Positions 1 through 7,552 of a stretch of 26,411 nucleotides of DNA are shown piece after piece; the first letter of the stretch is position 1; every line of letters starts with the position of its first letter. The notes under the pieces are model-generated. The model ran no database searches, was not told where the DNA came from, and saw only the letters and a list, made by a program, of their open reading frames with translations. A program made the translations under genes and the position numbers. The stretch is from Serpens sp035497635 (GTDB lineage: Bacteria; Pseudomonadota; Gammaproteobacteria; Pseudomonadales; Pseudomonadaceae): NCBI GenBank assembly GCA_035497635.1, contig DATJDB010000003.1, positions 1 to 26,411 of the forward strand, read 5' to 3'.

Positions 1-133
1 CCTCGACCAGCAGCTCGCCTCCTATAGCGAGCCTTCCAACTCAGATCCAAACATCCAACCCATTGATTATCAAGGAGTTTTTTGCAGCTCTGCGCTGGAA
101 GTGGGGCGAATTATAGGCCGCCAGAATCTGCCG
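1..133. other. unassigned left-edge segment, possible 3' end of a rightward gene
   Basis: No gene can be assigned. Two plus-strand frames are open from the left edge: one ends at a TAG at 114-116, the other at a TGA at 173-175, inside the 3' end of the convergent GMC oxidoreductase gene. Either could be the tail of a rightward gene that starts outside the window. The frame ending at 116 stops just before the convergent gene, so it is the more natural choice, but its 37 residues match nothing I recognise. The segment is clearly more AT-rich than its surroundings, which suits an intergenic or gene-end region. No terminator with a clear stem and T-run is visible. Confidence 0.25.
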
Positions 134-1762
134 TCAATGGATTTTTGTAGTTTTATTACAAGAACCGGCCAATGACCCGTGACAGGCTTCGTCGCAGGCT
201 AGCCGGGCGGCAAAACGCTCCGCCAGTGCGGTGATGGTCAGGCTAGGGTTGACCCCCACATTCGCCGGTATCGCACTGCCGTCCACGACATACAGCCCCG
301 GGTGACCGAAGACCTGATGGTCGCAATCAATGACGCCCCGCTCCGGTCCATCGGCCATCACCGCACCACCCAGCAAGTGCGCCGTCACCGACAGGTTAGC
401 CAGGCTCTCCGGCAGGACGTTCTGCGCATCACCGCCGCTGACCTCGGCGAAGATGCGAGCCGCCGCATTGGCCTGGGCGATATAGGAAGGCGCCTGCTGG
501 CCGACCGACTCCTGGGATTTCAGCGAGCGTCGCCAGCCGCGCAACAGGCTGCGCCCATAGACGAAGCGCAGCTGATTCTCCGCCTGCTGCATCACTGTCA
601 GCACCGACACCCGTCGATGCCAGCCAACAGCACGCCAAGCCACTGTTGCCCGAACGGGACTACTCAAGAAGTGTCCCAGAATAGCGAGCGCGCGCCGCCA
701 CGGACTTTCGCCATCCACCAGCGGCCCCATATAGAAGCGCATGAAGTTGTAACTGGCCGGGAAGCGGTTCTGCGTTATGTGGGTTCGCTCGTCCGCATGG
801 AAGTGCGAGGAGATGGTCGTGCCGCGCGAAACATCCACCTCTCGGCCCCGGGCCAGAATGCTGACGATGGCTTCGCTGTTGGTGCGCACATGTTCGCCCA
901 ATGCGGCGGAGATGCGCGGCAGCGTCCGGTAGTGATCGCGGGAAGCAAAGAGGATTTCCAGCGTACCGATCACACCCGCCGAGAGAATCACCCGCCGCGC
1001 GGTGAAGGACTCCTGCACCTCACGCCGCCAGGGATGCCGGCGAAATACCCGATATCCCTCACCGTCTGGCGCCACATGCGTGACACGCGATTCCGCAACA
1101 ATCCGGACACCCAGCTGTTCGGCCAGATACAGATAGTTCCGGTCGAGGCTGTTCTTGGCGCCATGGGCACAGCCGGTAATGCATCGACCGCACAGGTTGC
1201 AGCCGCGGCGCAGCGGGCCCTTGCCGTCGAAAAAGGGATCAACCAGACGATCCGGATCGCCGAAGTAGATTCCCTGGGGCACCGGGCCGAAGCTGTTCGC
1301 CGCGCCCATGCGCTGCGCCGTCTGCTCCAGCCAGTCGTCCTGAATATCGCGATAGGGGTTCACTGCCACCCCCAGCATGCGCCTGGCCGTGAGGTAATGG
1401 GGCGCCAGTTCAGCGGCCCAATCCGCACTCAGCATATTCCAGGCCGGATCACGATAGAAACGCTCACCCGGCTCCAGCAGCACAGCCGCATACACCAGGC
1501 TGCCGCCGCCCACGCCAATGCCTCGCACCACACCCAGATGACGATAGACGTCCTGGGCCAGAAAACCGTGACGCCCCAGAGCCGGCGCCCAGGCCAGTGC
1601 CAGCGCATCCCGGCCGGCCCGCTCCAGATCCGATTCGTCGACCCGGCGACCCTGCTCCAGCACGGCCACCCTGAGCCCGCGTTCAACCAGGCGCAGCGCC
1701 GAAACGCTACCACCGAAGCCCGAACCCACGATCAGCACATCGAAATCGAAATGGCCGCTCAT
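134..1762 (-). CDS. GMC-family FAD oxidoreductase (cholesterol-oxidase-like) with a four-cysteine cluster
   Basis: A 542-residue flavoenzyme that should oxidise an alcohol group; the substrate is unknown. The N-terminus carries the FAD dinucleotide-binding motif GSGFGG (residues 13-18), followed by the GMC-type GIGVGGGSLVY stretch (about 81-91). The C-terminus has the second FAD segment, VVDGSAIPANVGVNPSLTI, followed by the usual helix. Residues 188-198 form CNLCGRCITGC, a CxxCxxCxxxC arrangement like a ferredoxin 4Fe-4S site; it recurs in a bacterial subgroup of GMC proteins but is absent from classical cholesterol oxidases. There is no signal peptide. The start ATG overlaps the stop of the upstream DUF4334-like gene by 4 bp (ATGA), so the two are probably translated together. 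Family assignment is firm; Fe-S binding and substrate are inference. Confidence 0.88.
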   Translation of the reverse strand: MSGHFDFDVLIVGSGFGGSVSALRLVERGLRVAVLEQGRRVDESDLERAGRDALALAWAPALGRHGFLAQDVYRHLGVVRGIGVGGGSLVYAAVLLEPGERFYRDPAWNMLSADWAAELAPHYLTARRMLGVAVNPYRDIQDDWLEQTAQRMGAANSFGPVPQGIYFGDPDRLVDPFFDGKGPLRRGCNLCGRCITGCAHGAKNSLDRNYLYLAEQLGVRIVAESRVTHVAPDGEGYRVFRRHPWRREVQESFTARRVILSAGVIGTLEILFASRDHYRTLPRISAALGEHVRTNSEAIVSILARGREVDVSRGTTISSHFHADERTHITQNRFPASYNFMRFYMGPLVDGESPWRRALAILGHFLSSPVRATVAWRAVGWHRRVSVLTVMQQAENQLRFVYGRSLLRGWRRSLKSQESVGQQAPSYIAQANAAARIFAEVSGGDAQNVLPESLANLSVTAHLLGGAVMADGPERGVIDCDHQVFGHPGLYVVDGSAIPANVGVNPSLTITALAERFAARLACDEACHGSLAGSCNKTTKIH

Positions 1763-2214
1763 GCTTCACGACGAAGCACAAAGGGGAATGCCAGGCGACG
1801 CAGCAGCGGCAGGTCGATCACCGTCATGCCCAGCAGGCTGTTCTCGTCCAGCACCCGCAGCTCATCGGTGATCCAGCGCCAGGGCAGAATGGCATCGCGT
1901 CCGTAATGCAACGCAACGCCCTGCCGACCATCCACCAATGACACACACTCCCGACATTGCATGCGCAGCTTCTCAACCCGGCCGCTTGCCCGGTCCAGCA
2001 CGTTGGTTGCCGTGTCGGCATCCAGGAAACGCTTGCCCCGCCAGCCCGGCAGGCCACTTAAGGCGATGCTCGGCCCGGCGCTGGCGCGCAACCACCAGGG
2101 TCCGATGAAGTTGGCCCGAAAGGTGCCCGCGCGCATTTGGGCAGGCGCGGGTTCCATGAGCTCGAATAATTGGCGAATACGGCTCAAGGAAGCGTTCGAC
2201 ACATCAACGGACAT
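1759..2214 (-). CDS. small DUF4334/GXWXG-like protein of unknown function
   Basis: A 151-residue cytoplasmic protein with no signal peptide or membrane segment. The start is placed at ATG 2214 because GGAG lies 7 nt upstream; an in-frame ATG at 2301 has no such support. The centre reads GLPGWRGKRF, and the end contains DENSLLGM followed by a short hydrophobic tail ending FPFVLRRE. That pattern of a G-W-x-G-K-x-F core and a C-terminal D-x-x-x-L-L-G element resembles DUF4334/GXWXG proteins, whose function is not established. Its stop overlaps the GMC oxidoreductase start by 4 bp, and mmsA ends 114 bp upstream on the same strand. The coupling suggests a role alongside the flavoenzyme. Family call is tentative; that it is a real gene is likely. 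Confidence 0.7.
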   Translation of the reverse strand: MSVDVSNASLSRIRQLFELMEPAPAQMRAGTFRANFIGPWWLRASAGPSIALSGLPGWRGKRFLDADTATNVLDRASGRVEKLRMQCRECVSLVDGRQGVALHYGRDAILPWRWITDELRVLDENSLLGMTVIDLPLLRRLAFPFVLRREA

Positions 2215-2328
2215 CACAGTACTCCAGCGCGCAATTGAAGGCATTTCCCCAGGATCTGGCTGGCATCTAAGCGAATTGGCTCCGTTTGCACAGTGGCCCA
2301 ACGTACACCGATATCGCTGGGGCTGCCC

Positions 2329-3822
2329 TCACCCATGACTGGGAAACGCAAACTGCGCCGCCTCATGACTGGCGCGCTGCGGCCACCTCTGGGTGATTGC
2401 CTTGCGCCGGGTATAGAAGCGCACGCCGTCCGGGCCATAGGCATGCAGGTCGCCAAACAGCGAGCGCTTCCAGCCGCCGAAGCTGTGGTAGGCCACCGGC
2501 ACCGGCAGCGGGACATTGATCCCCACCATGCCCACCTCCACCTCGTCACAGAACAGGCGGGCCGTCTCGCCATCCCGCGTGAAGAGACAGGTACCGTTGC
2601 CGTATTCATGGGCATTGATCAACTCCAGGGCCGCCTCAAGACTGCCCACGCGCACCAGACACAGCACCGGTCCGAAAATTTCCTCCCGATAGATACGCAT
2701 GTCCGGCGTCACCCGGTCGAACAGGCAGCCTCCCAGGAAGAATCCCTGTTCTTGATTCGGCACGCGCACCCCACGGCCATCCACCACCAACCTGGCGCCG
2801 ACCTGTACACCGGCCTCTATATAGCTCACTACCCTGTCGCGGTGAGCCGCCGTCACCAGCGGCCCCATGTCCAGCCCGCCACCGGTCCCCGCCCCGATCT
2901 TCAGCGCCTGGATCTGCGGCACCAGCTTTTCGATCAGCGCGTCGGCAATCGCGTCGCCCACGCACACCACCACCGAGATGGCCATACAGCGCTCGCCGCA
3001 GGAGCCGAACGCCGCGCCCATCAGCGCGCTGGTGGCCTGATCCAGATCCGCATCGGGCATCAGTACCGCATGATTCTTCGCCCCGCCCAGCGCCTGTATC
3101 CGTTTGCCGTGCCGGGTACCTGCTGTGTAGATGTGCTCGGCGACGACGGTCGAACCGACAAAACTCACCGCTTTGATCTCCGGCGCTTCCAGCAGGGCAT
3201 CCACCGCGACCCGGTCGCCATGCACGACATTGAGCACGCCATTGGGCAACCCGGCGCGCTGCAACAGCTCAGCGATATACAGCGCCGCGCTGGGGTCGCG
3301 CTCGGACGGTTTAAGAATGAAGCAATTGCCACAGGCGATGGCCAGCGGATACATCCACAGCGGCACCATGGCCGGGAAGTTGAAGGGCGTGATACCGGCG
3401 ACGATGCCCAACGGCTGGAGAGTGCTCCAGGCATCGATGCCTGGTCCCACGTTGTGGCTGTAGTCACCCTTGAGCAAGGCCGGCGCGCCACAGGCGTATT
3501 CCACATTCTCGATGCCGCGCTGCACCTCACCGGCGGCGTCTTCCAGAGTTTTGCCGTGTTCCTCGCTGATCAGCCGGGCGATTTCACCTCGCTGCTCGTC
3601 CAGTAACTGCCGGAAGCGAAACAGAATCTGGGCGCGCCTGGCCGCCGGCGTATCGCGCCAGGCGGGAAACGCCGCCTGCGCGGCCTCGATGGCCTGGCGG
3701 ATCGTGTTTTTATCCGCCAGGGAAACCTGGCGCGCCACCTGGCCGCGCGACGGATCGAAGACATCGGCCGTGCGCTGCCCGGCGATCCGCTCGCCATTGA
3801 TCAAATGGGGAATGACTGACAT
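2329..3822 (-). CDS. mmsA: CoA-acylating methylmalonate-semialdehyde dehydrogenase
   Basis: A 497-residue aldehyde dehydrogenase that oxidises (methyl)malonate semialdehyde to propionyl-CoA or acetyl-CoA with NAD+ and CoA, releasing CO2; it acts in valine, beta-alanine or inositol breakdown. Visible landmarks are the coenzyme region GITPFNFP (about 143-150), the lysine-proline KPSE (171-174), GGAKNHAV (about 247-253) and FGSCGERCM, with the catalytic cysteine at 279. The start at 3822 is chosen because AGGAG lies 8 nt upstream and the protein then begins SVIPHLINGE, typical of the family; the open frame continues to 3918 without a ribosome site. No mmsB or regulator gene is adjacent, so the pathway served is not settled. 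It diverges from the yigZ-like gene across 179 bp. Confidence 0.93.
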   Translation of the reverse strand: MSVIPHLINGERIAGQRTADVFDPSRGQVARQVSLADKNTIRQAIEAAQAAFPAWRDTPAARRAQILFRFRQLLDEQRGEIARLISEEHGKTLEDAAGEVQRGIENVEYACGAPALLKGDYSHNVGPGIDAWSTLQPLGIVAGITPFNFPAMVPLWMYPLAIACGNCFILKPSERDPSAALYIAELLQRAGLPNGVLNVVHGDRVAVDALLEAPEIKAVSFVGSTVVAEHIYTAGTRHGKRIQALGGAKNHAVLMPDADLDQATSALMGAAFGSCGERCMAISVVVCVGDAIADALIEKLVPQIQALKIGAGTGGGLDMGPLVTAAHRDRVVSYIEAGVQVGARLVVDGRGVRVPNQEQGFFLGGCLFDRVTPDMRIYREEIFGPVLCLVRVGSLEAALELINAHEYGNGTCLFTRDGETARLFCDEVEVGMVGINVPLPVPVAYHSFGGWKRSLFGDLHAYGPDGVRFYTRRKAITQRWPQRASHEAAQFAFPSHG

Positions 3823-3945
3823 GAGCTGCTCCTGATCCAATCCATCGCTGCGACAAGTCGCGCACCTGATCGCGACCGCACTAACAGCATGGCGCTTGCC
3901 GCCGACATTGCCAGCCACCTACAGTCCGCCCCACCGATTGCGCAC

Positions 3946-3962
3946 CGTTCCCACCGGGAACG
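3946..3962. promoter_or_regulatory. interrupted palindrome in the mmsA/yigZ divergent region
   Basis: CGTTCCC, three bases, then GGGAACG: a perfect 7-bp inverted repeat. It sits 39 bp upstream of the yigZ-like start and 123 bp upstream of mmsA in a divergent intergenic region. The size and symmetry fit an operator for a dimeric regulator, but no regulator gene is next to it and chance cannot be excluded. Confidence 0.3.
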
Positions 3963-4001
3963 CTCATCCCGACGACTTTTTCACCCCGGCGCTGATATCC
4001 C

Positions 4002-4586
4002 ATGACCTGGACCCTGAGCGCGGCCTGCGAATACCAGGAAGAGATTCGCAAGAGCCGCTTTCTCGCCCTGGCCGCCCCGGCCACCGACGCGGCCGCCGCA
4101 CAGGCCTTTCTCACTGACCACAGTGATGTCGCCGCCTCGCACAACTGCTGGGCCTGGAAGATCGGCCAGCAATACCGCTTCAACGATGATGGCGAGCCCG
4201 GCGGCACCGCCGGGCGACCGATTCTGGCAGCCATCGACGGGCAAGGCTTCGATCAGGTGGTGGTGCTGGTGATCCGCTGGTACGGCGGCATTCAGCTCGG
4301 CACCGGCGGGCTGGCGCGCGCCTATGGCGGCTGCACCGCGAAGTGTTTACAGGGCGGCCAGCATCAGCCGCTGATCGAGCGTGTCGGCCTGTGCTGTCGC
4401 TGCGGCTTTGCCGAGCACGCGCTGGTGCGCCAGCGGCTGCTGGACGCCGAGGCGCTATTCGAACGCGAGGAATTTCTCGGTGATGGAGTGGAGCTGCATT
4501 TCCGTCTGGCCCCCGATCGGCGGGAAACGCTGCAACGGCAACTCGCCGACCTGAGTCGTGGGCGCATCATTCTTAGCGAACCGTGA
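4002..4586 (+). CDS. yigZ: YigZ/IMPACT (UPF0029) family protein
   Basis: A 194-residue soluble protein of the IMPACT family, related to E. coli YigZ and eukaryotic IMPACT (a Gcn1-binding regulator of Gcn2). The bacterial role is not settled; ribosome- or nucleic-acid-associated functions have been suggested. The N-terminal domain carries the signature SRF near residue 18, then RFNDDGEPGGTAGRP (about 66-80) and VIRWYGGIQLGTGGLARAYG (about 96-115), all hallmarks of the family. The C-terminal part is the smaller, variable DUF1949-type domain. The length is close to the usual ~200. There is no strong ribosome site before the ATG, but the family motif begins immediately after it. A strong hairpin terminator follows the stop. 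Confidence 0.88.
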   Translation: MTWTLSAACEYQEEIRKSRFLALAAPATDAAAAQAFLTDHSDVAASHNCWAWKIGQQYRFNDDGEPGGTAGRPILAAIDGQGFDQVVVLVIRWYGGIQLGTGGLARAYGGCTAKCLQGGQHQPLIERVGLCCRCGFAEHALVRQRLLDAEALFEREEFLGDGVELHFRLAPDRRETLQRQLADLSRGRIILSEP

Positions 4587-4592
4587 CAGGCA

Positions 4593-4630
4593 GAATGCCG
4601 TGGCGCTGCCCACGCCACGGCATTCGTATT
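4593..4630 (+). terminator. rho-independent terminator after yigZ
   Basis: GAATGCCGTGGCG (4593-4605) pairs perfectly with CGCCACGGCATTC (4613-4625): a 13-bp stem with a 7-nt loop, 6 bp after the yigZ-like stop. GTATTTTC follows on the plus strand, supplying a short T-run. The convergent copper chaperone gene ends at 4632; in the minus direction the stem lacks a T-run, so it is at best a weak terminator for that gene. Confidence 0.82.
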
Positions 4631-4631
4631 T

Positions 4632-5096
4632 TCAATGACCCTGATGCCCGCCCTGCGCGGCAGGCGCCATGCGCAGCACCGGCACCTCGACACGCAGCTC
4701 ACCGGCTTTCTCGAAGCGCAAGGTGAGTGGGAACTGCTCGCCTTCCTTCATCTGGCGCGGCAGTTCGAGCAGCATCACGTGATAGCCGCCCGGCTGAAAG
4801 CTCACCTGCCCGCCCGCCGGCAGCGGAATGCCGCCCGCCACTTCGCGCATCTGCATCACTCCGCCAACGTGGGCGTGCTCGTGCAGCTCGGCCCGCGCGG
4901 AGATGGGCGCGCTGGCGCCGATCAGGCGGTCCGCCAGGCTCCCCGGGTTGTGCAACACGAAATAGGCGGCCGCGGCCGGTGCGGTGGGCGGCATGGCCCG
5001 CGACCAGGGCTGTTCGACCTGGATGTCCTGGGCCTGCGCCACGACGGAAGACAGACAGAGCGCCGCGCCAAGCAGCGCGCGTTGGAATTTCAGCAT
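4632..5096 (-). CDS. periplasmic copper chaperone PCu(A)C
   Basis: A 154-residue secreted protein that binds Cu(I) and hands it on in the periplasm, in other bacteria to the Cu-A or Cu-B centre of cytochrome oxidase. A Sec signal peptide (residues 1 to about 22, ending AQAQ) is followed by the PCu(A)C domain. Ligands fit the family pattern H-x10-M-x(21-22)-H-x-M: H72, M83, H106 and M108. Extra histidines (HEHAH, 72-76, and a C-terminal GGHQGH) may add metal affinity. The start ATG at 5096 has AAGGTG 6 nt upstream; an upstream extension of the frame is rejected because the signal peptide starts here. It lies 52 bp downstream of the DUF2946 gene, and its ribosome site is part of an inverted repeat. 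Confidence 0.92.
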   Translation of the reverse strand: MLKFQRALLGAALCLSSVVAQAQDIQVEQPWSRAMPPTAPAAAAYFVLHNPGSLADRLIGASAPISARAELHEHAHVGGVMQMREVAGGIPLPAGGQVSFQPGGYHVMLLELPRQMKEGEQFPLTLRFEKAGELRVEVPVLRMAPAAQGGHQGH

Positions 5097-5102
5097 GATG
5101 AA

Positions 5103-5154
5103 CACCTTGATCGAATGAATGGGTAAGAGACTGATCAACAGGTGACGATCAAGG
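5103..5154 (-). promoter_or_regulatory. intercistronic stem that would mask the copper chaperone ribosome site
   Basis: On the minus-strand transcript, CCUUGAUCG (5154-5146) is perfectly complementary to CGAUCAAGG (5113-5105), with a 32-nt loop. The first arm contains the UGA stop of the DUF2946 gene (5151-5149). The second arm contains most of the AAGGTG ribosome site (5108-5103) of the copper chaperone. A ribosome finishing DUF2946 would cover the first arm and free the second, so this looks like a translational coupling device. This is inferred from sequence only. Confidence 0.5.
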
Positions 5155-5502
5155 CGCGCGCGGACAGGCCAGGGTGAAACGGCGACGCGAGCGCCGAACG
5201 GCACGGCCGGCCAGCAGGAGAAGCCCGGTTCCCGCCAGCAGCGGTCCATCGGTGTTCCAGCCGCCATCGCTTGCCCCGGGGTTCTGGCACAGCGGACAGC
5301 TCCAGTCATCGGGCGATTCGGCATCCTCTGCCGGAGACGCATCGAAACCCGCACCGTCACTGGAACAGATGCCGCCCGCCAGCCCGCTCAATGCCAGGGC
5401 GCTGGCCTGACCGTGCCGCACGCCGCAGAAATGCAGGCTCAGCAGCACGCTCAGGCACAGCGTCCAGAGCAACAGGGGATGGGTTCGACGGGCAACAATC
5501 AT
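5149..5502 (-). CDS. DUF2946 family protein, small membrane or exported protein
   Basis: A 117-residue protein of unknown function. The start ATG at 5502 opens an N-terminal hydrophobic stretch (THPLLLWTLCLSVLLSLHFC, about residues 7-26) serving as signal or anchor. The middle is acidic and ends in a CPLCQ motif, and a second hydrophobic segment (LLAGTGLLLLAG) precedes an arginine-rich tail. This is the DUF2946 pattern, a family often found beside copper genes, including PCu(A)C and copper TonB receptors. Its neighbour here is a PCu(A)C chaperone, so a part in copper uptake or delivery is plausible. The CxxC pair could bind metal. It begins 58 bp after the prpE stop on the same strand. No CueR-like box is visible in front of it. 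Confidence 0.72.
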   Translation of the reverse strand: MIVARRTHPLLLWTLCLSVLLSLHFCGVRHGQASALALSGLAGGICSSDGAGFDASPAEDAESPDDWSCPLCQNPGASDGGWNTDGPLLAGTGLLLLAGRAVRRSRRRFTLACPRAP

Positions 5503-5560
5503 GCCCGCGACTCTACCAGCCCCGGACCCGACTGCAAGAACCGCTGCAAGCGACCCGATG

Positions 5561-7456
5561 TCACGGGGCAGCCGTCGCCAGCGCGCCACGCAGTGCCGGC
5601 GCCAGCTCCTGCAGAATCGCCGGATCGTCGATTGTCGCCGGCGGGGCGCAGGGTTCGCCGGCCGCCATCTTGCGCAACACGGCGCGCAGGATCTTGCCCG
5701 AGCGCGTCTTGGGCAGTCGGCGCACGACCTGCACAAGCTGAAAACAGGCCAGCGCGCCCAGCTCCTCGCGCACCCGTGCCACCAGTTCAGCACGCAGGGT
5801 GTCTGGATCGATCTCGACGCCTTCCTTGCACACCACCAGCGCCAGCGGCAGCTGGCCCTTGAGCGTGTCCGGCACACCGATCACCGCGCATTCGGCCACC
5901 GCCGGATGACGCGCCACGCGATCCTCCATCTCTCCGGTGGACAGCCGATGACCGGCGACATTGATGACATCGTCGGTGCGGCCCATGACATAGACGAAAC
6001 CGTCGGCATCCAGGTAGCCACCGTCGCCGGTCAGGTAATGCCCGGGCACCGCCTGCAGATAGGCCTGCCGATAGCGCTCGGAATCGTTCCACAGCGTCTG
6101 CGCGCACCCCGGCGGCAACGGCAGTGAGACCACGATGGCGCCCTCCTGGCCGGCGTCCAGCAACTCGCCCTCCTCGTTCACCACCAGCACGTGGTAGCCC
6201 GGTACCGCCGCGTTGCTCGAACCGACCCTGCGTGGATAGTCGTCCAATCCCACGCAGGGCGCAGTCACCGGCCAACCGGTCTCGGTCTGCCACCAATGAT
6301 CGTGCACCGGCCGGGCGGTCTGCTCCTCCAGCCACTGGTGCGTGCTGGAATCCAGCCGCTCGCCGGCCAGGAACAGCGCGCGCAACGAGCCCAGATCGTG
6401 GTGGCCGAGCAGTTCGCCGCGCGGATCTTCCTTGCGCACCGCGCGAATGGCGGTCGGCGCACAGGTCAGCGCATTCACCCGGTACTCCTCGATCACCCGC
6501 CAGATCGCCCCGGCATCCGGCGTGCGCACCGGCTTGCCTTCGTAGAACACCGTGATGCAGCCAGCCATCAGCGGGCCGTAGACGATCATCGAATGGCCGA
6601 CCACCCAGCCGATGTCCGACAGCCCCCACCAGACGTCGCCCGGCCGCATGCCGTAGACCCGCTCGAAGCAGTAGCGCAGCGCCACCGCGTGGCCGGCGTT
6701 GTCGCGCACGATGCCCTTCGGCCGCCCGGTGGTGCCGGAGGTATAGAGGATGTACAGCGGATCGCCGCCGAGCACCGGCACCGGCTCAACGGCTGGCGCC
6801 TGCGCCACCTGTTGCGCCCAGTCCAGATCGCGACCGTCGCGCAACGCCGCCGGTGCCTGCGGGCGCTGCAGCACCATGACTCGTTGCGGCGGATGCTCGG
6901 CCAGCGCCAGCGCCTTCTCCACCAGCGGCTGATAGACAATGACCCGGTCGAACTCGATGCCGCAGGAGGCGGTGAGCAGCAGCTTCGGCCGGGCATCGTC
7001 GATGCGCACCGCCAGCTCCTGCGGCGCAAAGCCGCCGAACACCACCGAATGCACCGCCCCCAGGCGGGCACAGGCCAGCATGGCCATGGCCGCCTCCGGC
7101 ACCATGGGCATGTAGATGACCACCCGATCGCCCTTCTCCACTCCCAGCGCGCGCAACGCACCGGCCAGGCGGGCGACCTCGTCGCGCAGCTGGCGATAGC
7201 TGTACTGGCGCTTTATGCCGCTGACCGGCGAGTCGTAGAGCAGCGCGGGCTGTCCACCGCGCCCATCCTCGATGTGCCGGTCCAGCGCCAGATAGGCCGT
7301 GTTGAGCAGCGCATCGGCAAACCAGCTGTGCGTACCGTCATCCAGCGCACGCAGGGTTTCGCGCGGCGCCCGAAACCAGTCCAGATCGCGGGCCTGCTCG
7401 GCCCAGAAGTCGGCGGGTTCCGCCAGTGAACGCCGGTAGTCCTGCGGGTAACTCAT
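5561..7456 (-). CDS. prpE: propionyl-CoA synthetase (AMP-forming acyl-CoA ligase)
   Basis: A 631-residue ligase that activates propionate (and probably acetate less well) to the CoA thioester via an acyl-AMP. The adenylate motif YTSGTTGRPKG lies near residues 238-248, WWQTETGWP further on, and the C-terminal lysine motif RLPKTRSGKILR near the end; that lysine is the site of acetyl control in this family. The N-terminus reads SYPQDYRRSLAEPADFWAEQA, the usual start of PrpE, and the WWGLSDIGWVVGHS segment is also typical. Start 7456 has GAGG 9 nt upstream; an in-frame ATG at 7477 has no ribosome site. No prpBCD genes are present. Acetyl-CoA synthetase is the closest alternative, but length and motifs favour PrpE. 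Confidence 0.9.
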   Translation of the reverse strand: MSYPQDYRRSLAEPADFWAEQARDLDWFRAPRETLRALDDGTHSWFADALLNTAYLALDRHIEDGRGGQPALLYDSPVSGIKRQYSYRQLRDEVARLAGALRALGVEKGDRVVIYMPMVPEAAMAMLACARLGAVHSVVFGGFAPQELAVRIDDARPKLLLTASCGIEFDRVIVYQPLVEKALALAEHPPQRVMVLQRPQAPAALRDGRDLDWAQQVAQAPAVEPVPVLGGDPLYILYTSGTTGRPKGIVRDNAGHAVALRYCFERVYGMRPGDVWWGLSDIGWVVGHSMIVYGPLMAGCITVFYEGKPVRTPDAGAIWRVIEEYRVNALTCAPTAIRAVRKEDPRGELLGHHDLGSLRALFLAGERLDSSTHQWLEEQTARPVHDHWWQTETGWPVTAPCVGLDDYPRRVGSSNAAVPGYHVLVVNEEGELLDAGQEGAIVVSLPLPPGCAQTLWNDSERYRQAYLQAVPGHYLTGDGGYLDADGFVYVMGRTDDVINVAGHRLSTGEMEDRVARHPAVAECAVIGVPDTLKGQLPLALVVCKEGVEIDPDTLRAELVARVREELGALACFQLVQVVRRLPKTRSGKILRAVLRKMAAGEPCAPPATIDDPAILQELAPALRGALATAAP

Positions 7457-7552
7457 GGGTGTCTGCCTCGCCGTCACGCCATCGATGACGTCGAGTATGG
7501 TTCGCCACCCGCGGCTCGCCAGATCGGCTTTGGTCGGGATGGGAAAGCGCTA

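Noticed and set aside
61..76. Possible Anr/FNR box around TTGATTATCAA
   Set aside because: The half-sites are separated by one base instead of the four of the consensus TTGAT-N4-ATCAA.
302..1906. Long plus-strand open frame of 534 codons opposite the GMC oxidoreductase gene
   Set aside because: It is antisense to a gene with clear family motifs, is rich in His/Arg/Gln as expected of a GC-rich shadow frame, and has no recognisable domain.
2293..3606. Plus-strand open frame of 437 codons opposite mmsA
   Set aside because: Shadow of mmsA; composition is biased to His/Arg/Gln and no motif is visible.
6191..7429. Plus-strand open frame of 412 codons opposite prpE
   Set aside because: Antisense to a complete acyl-CoA ligase with all motifs; no domain of its own.
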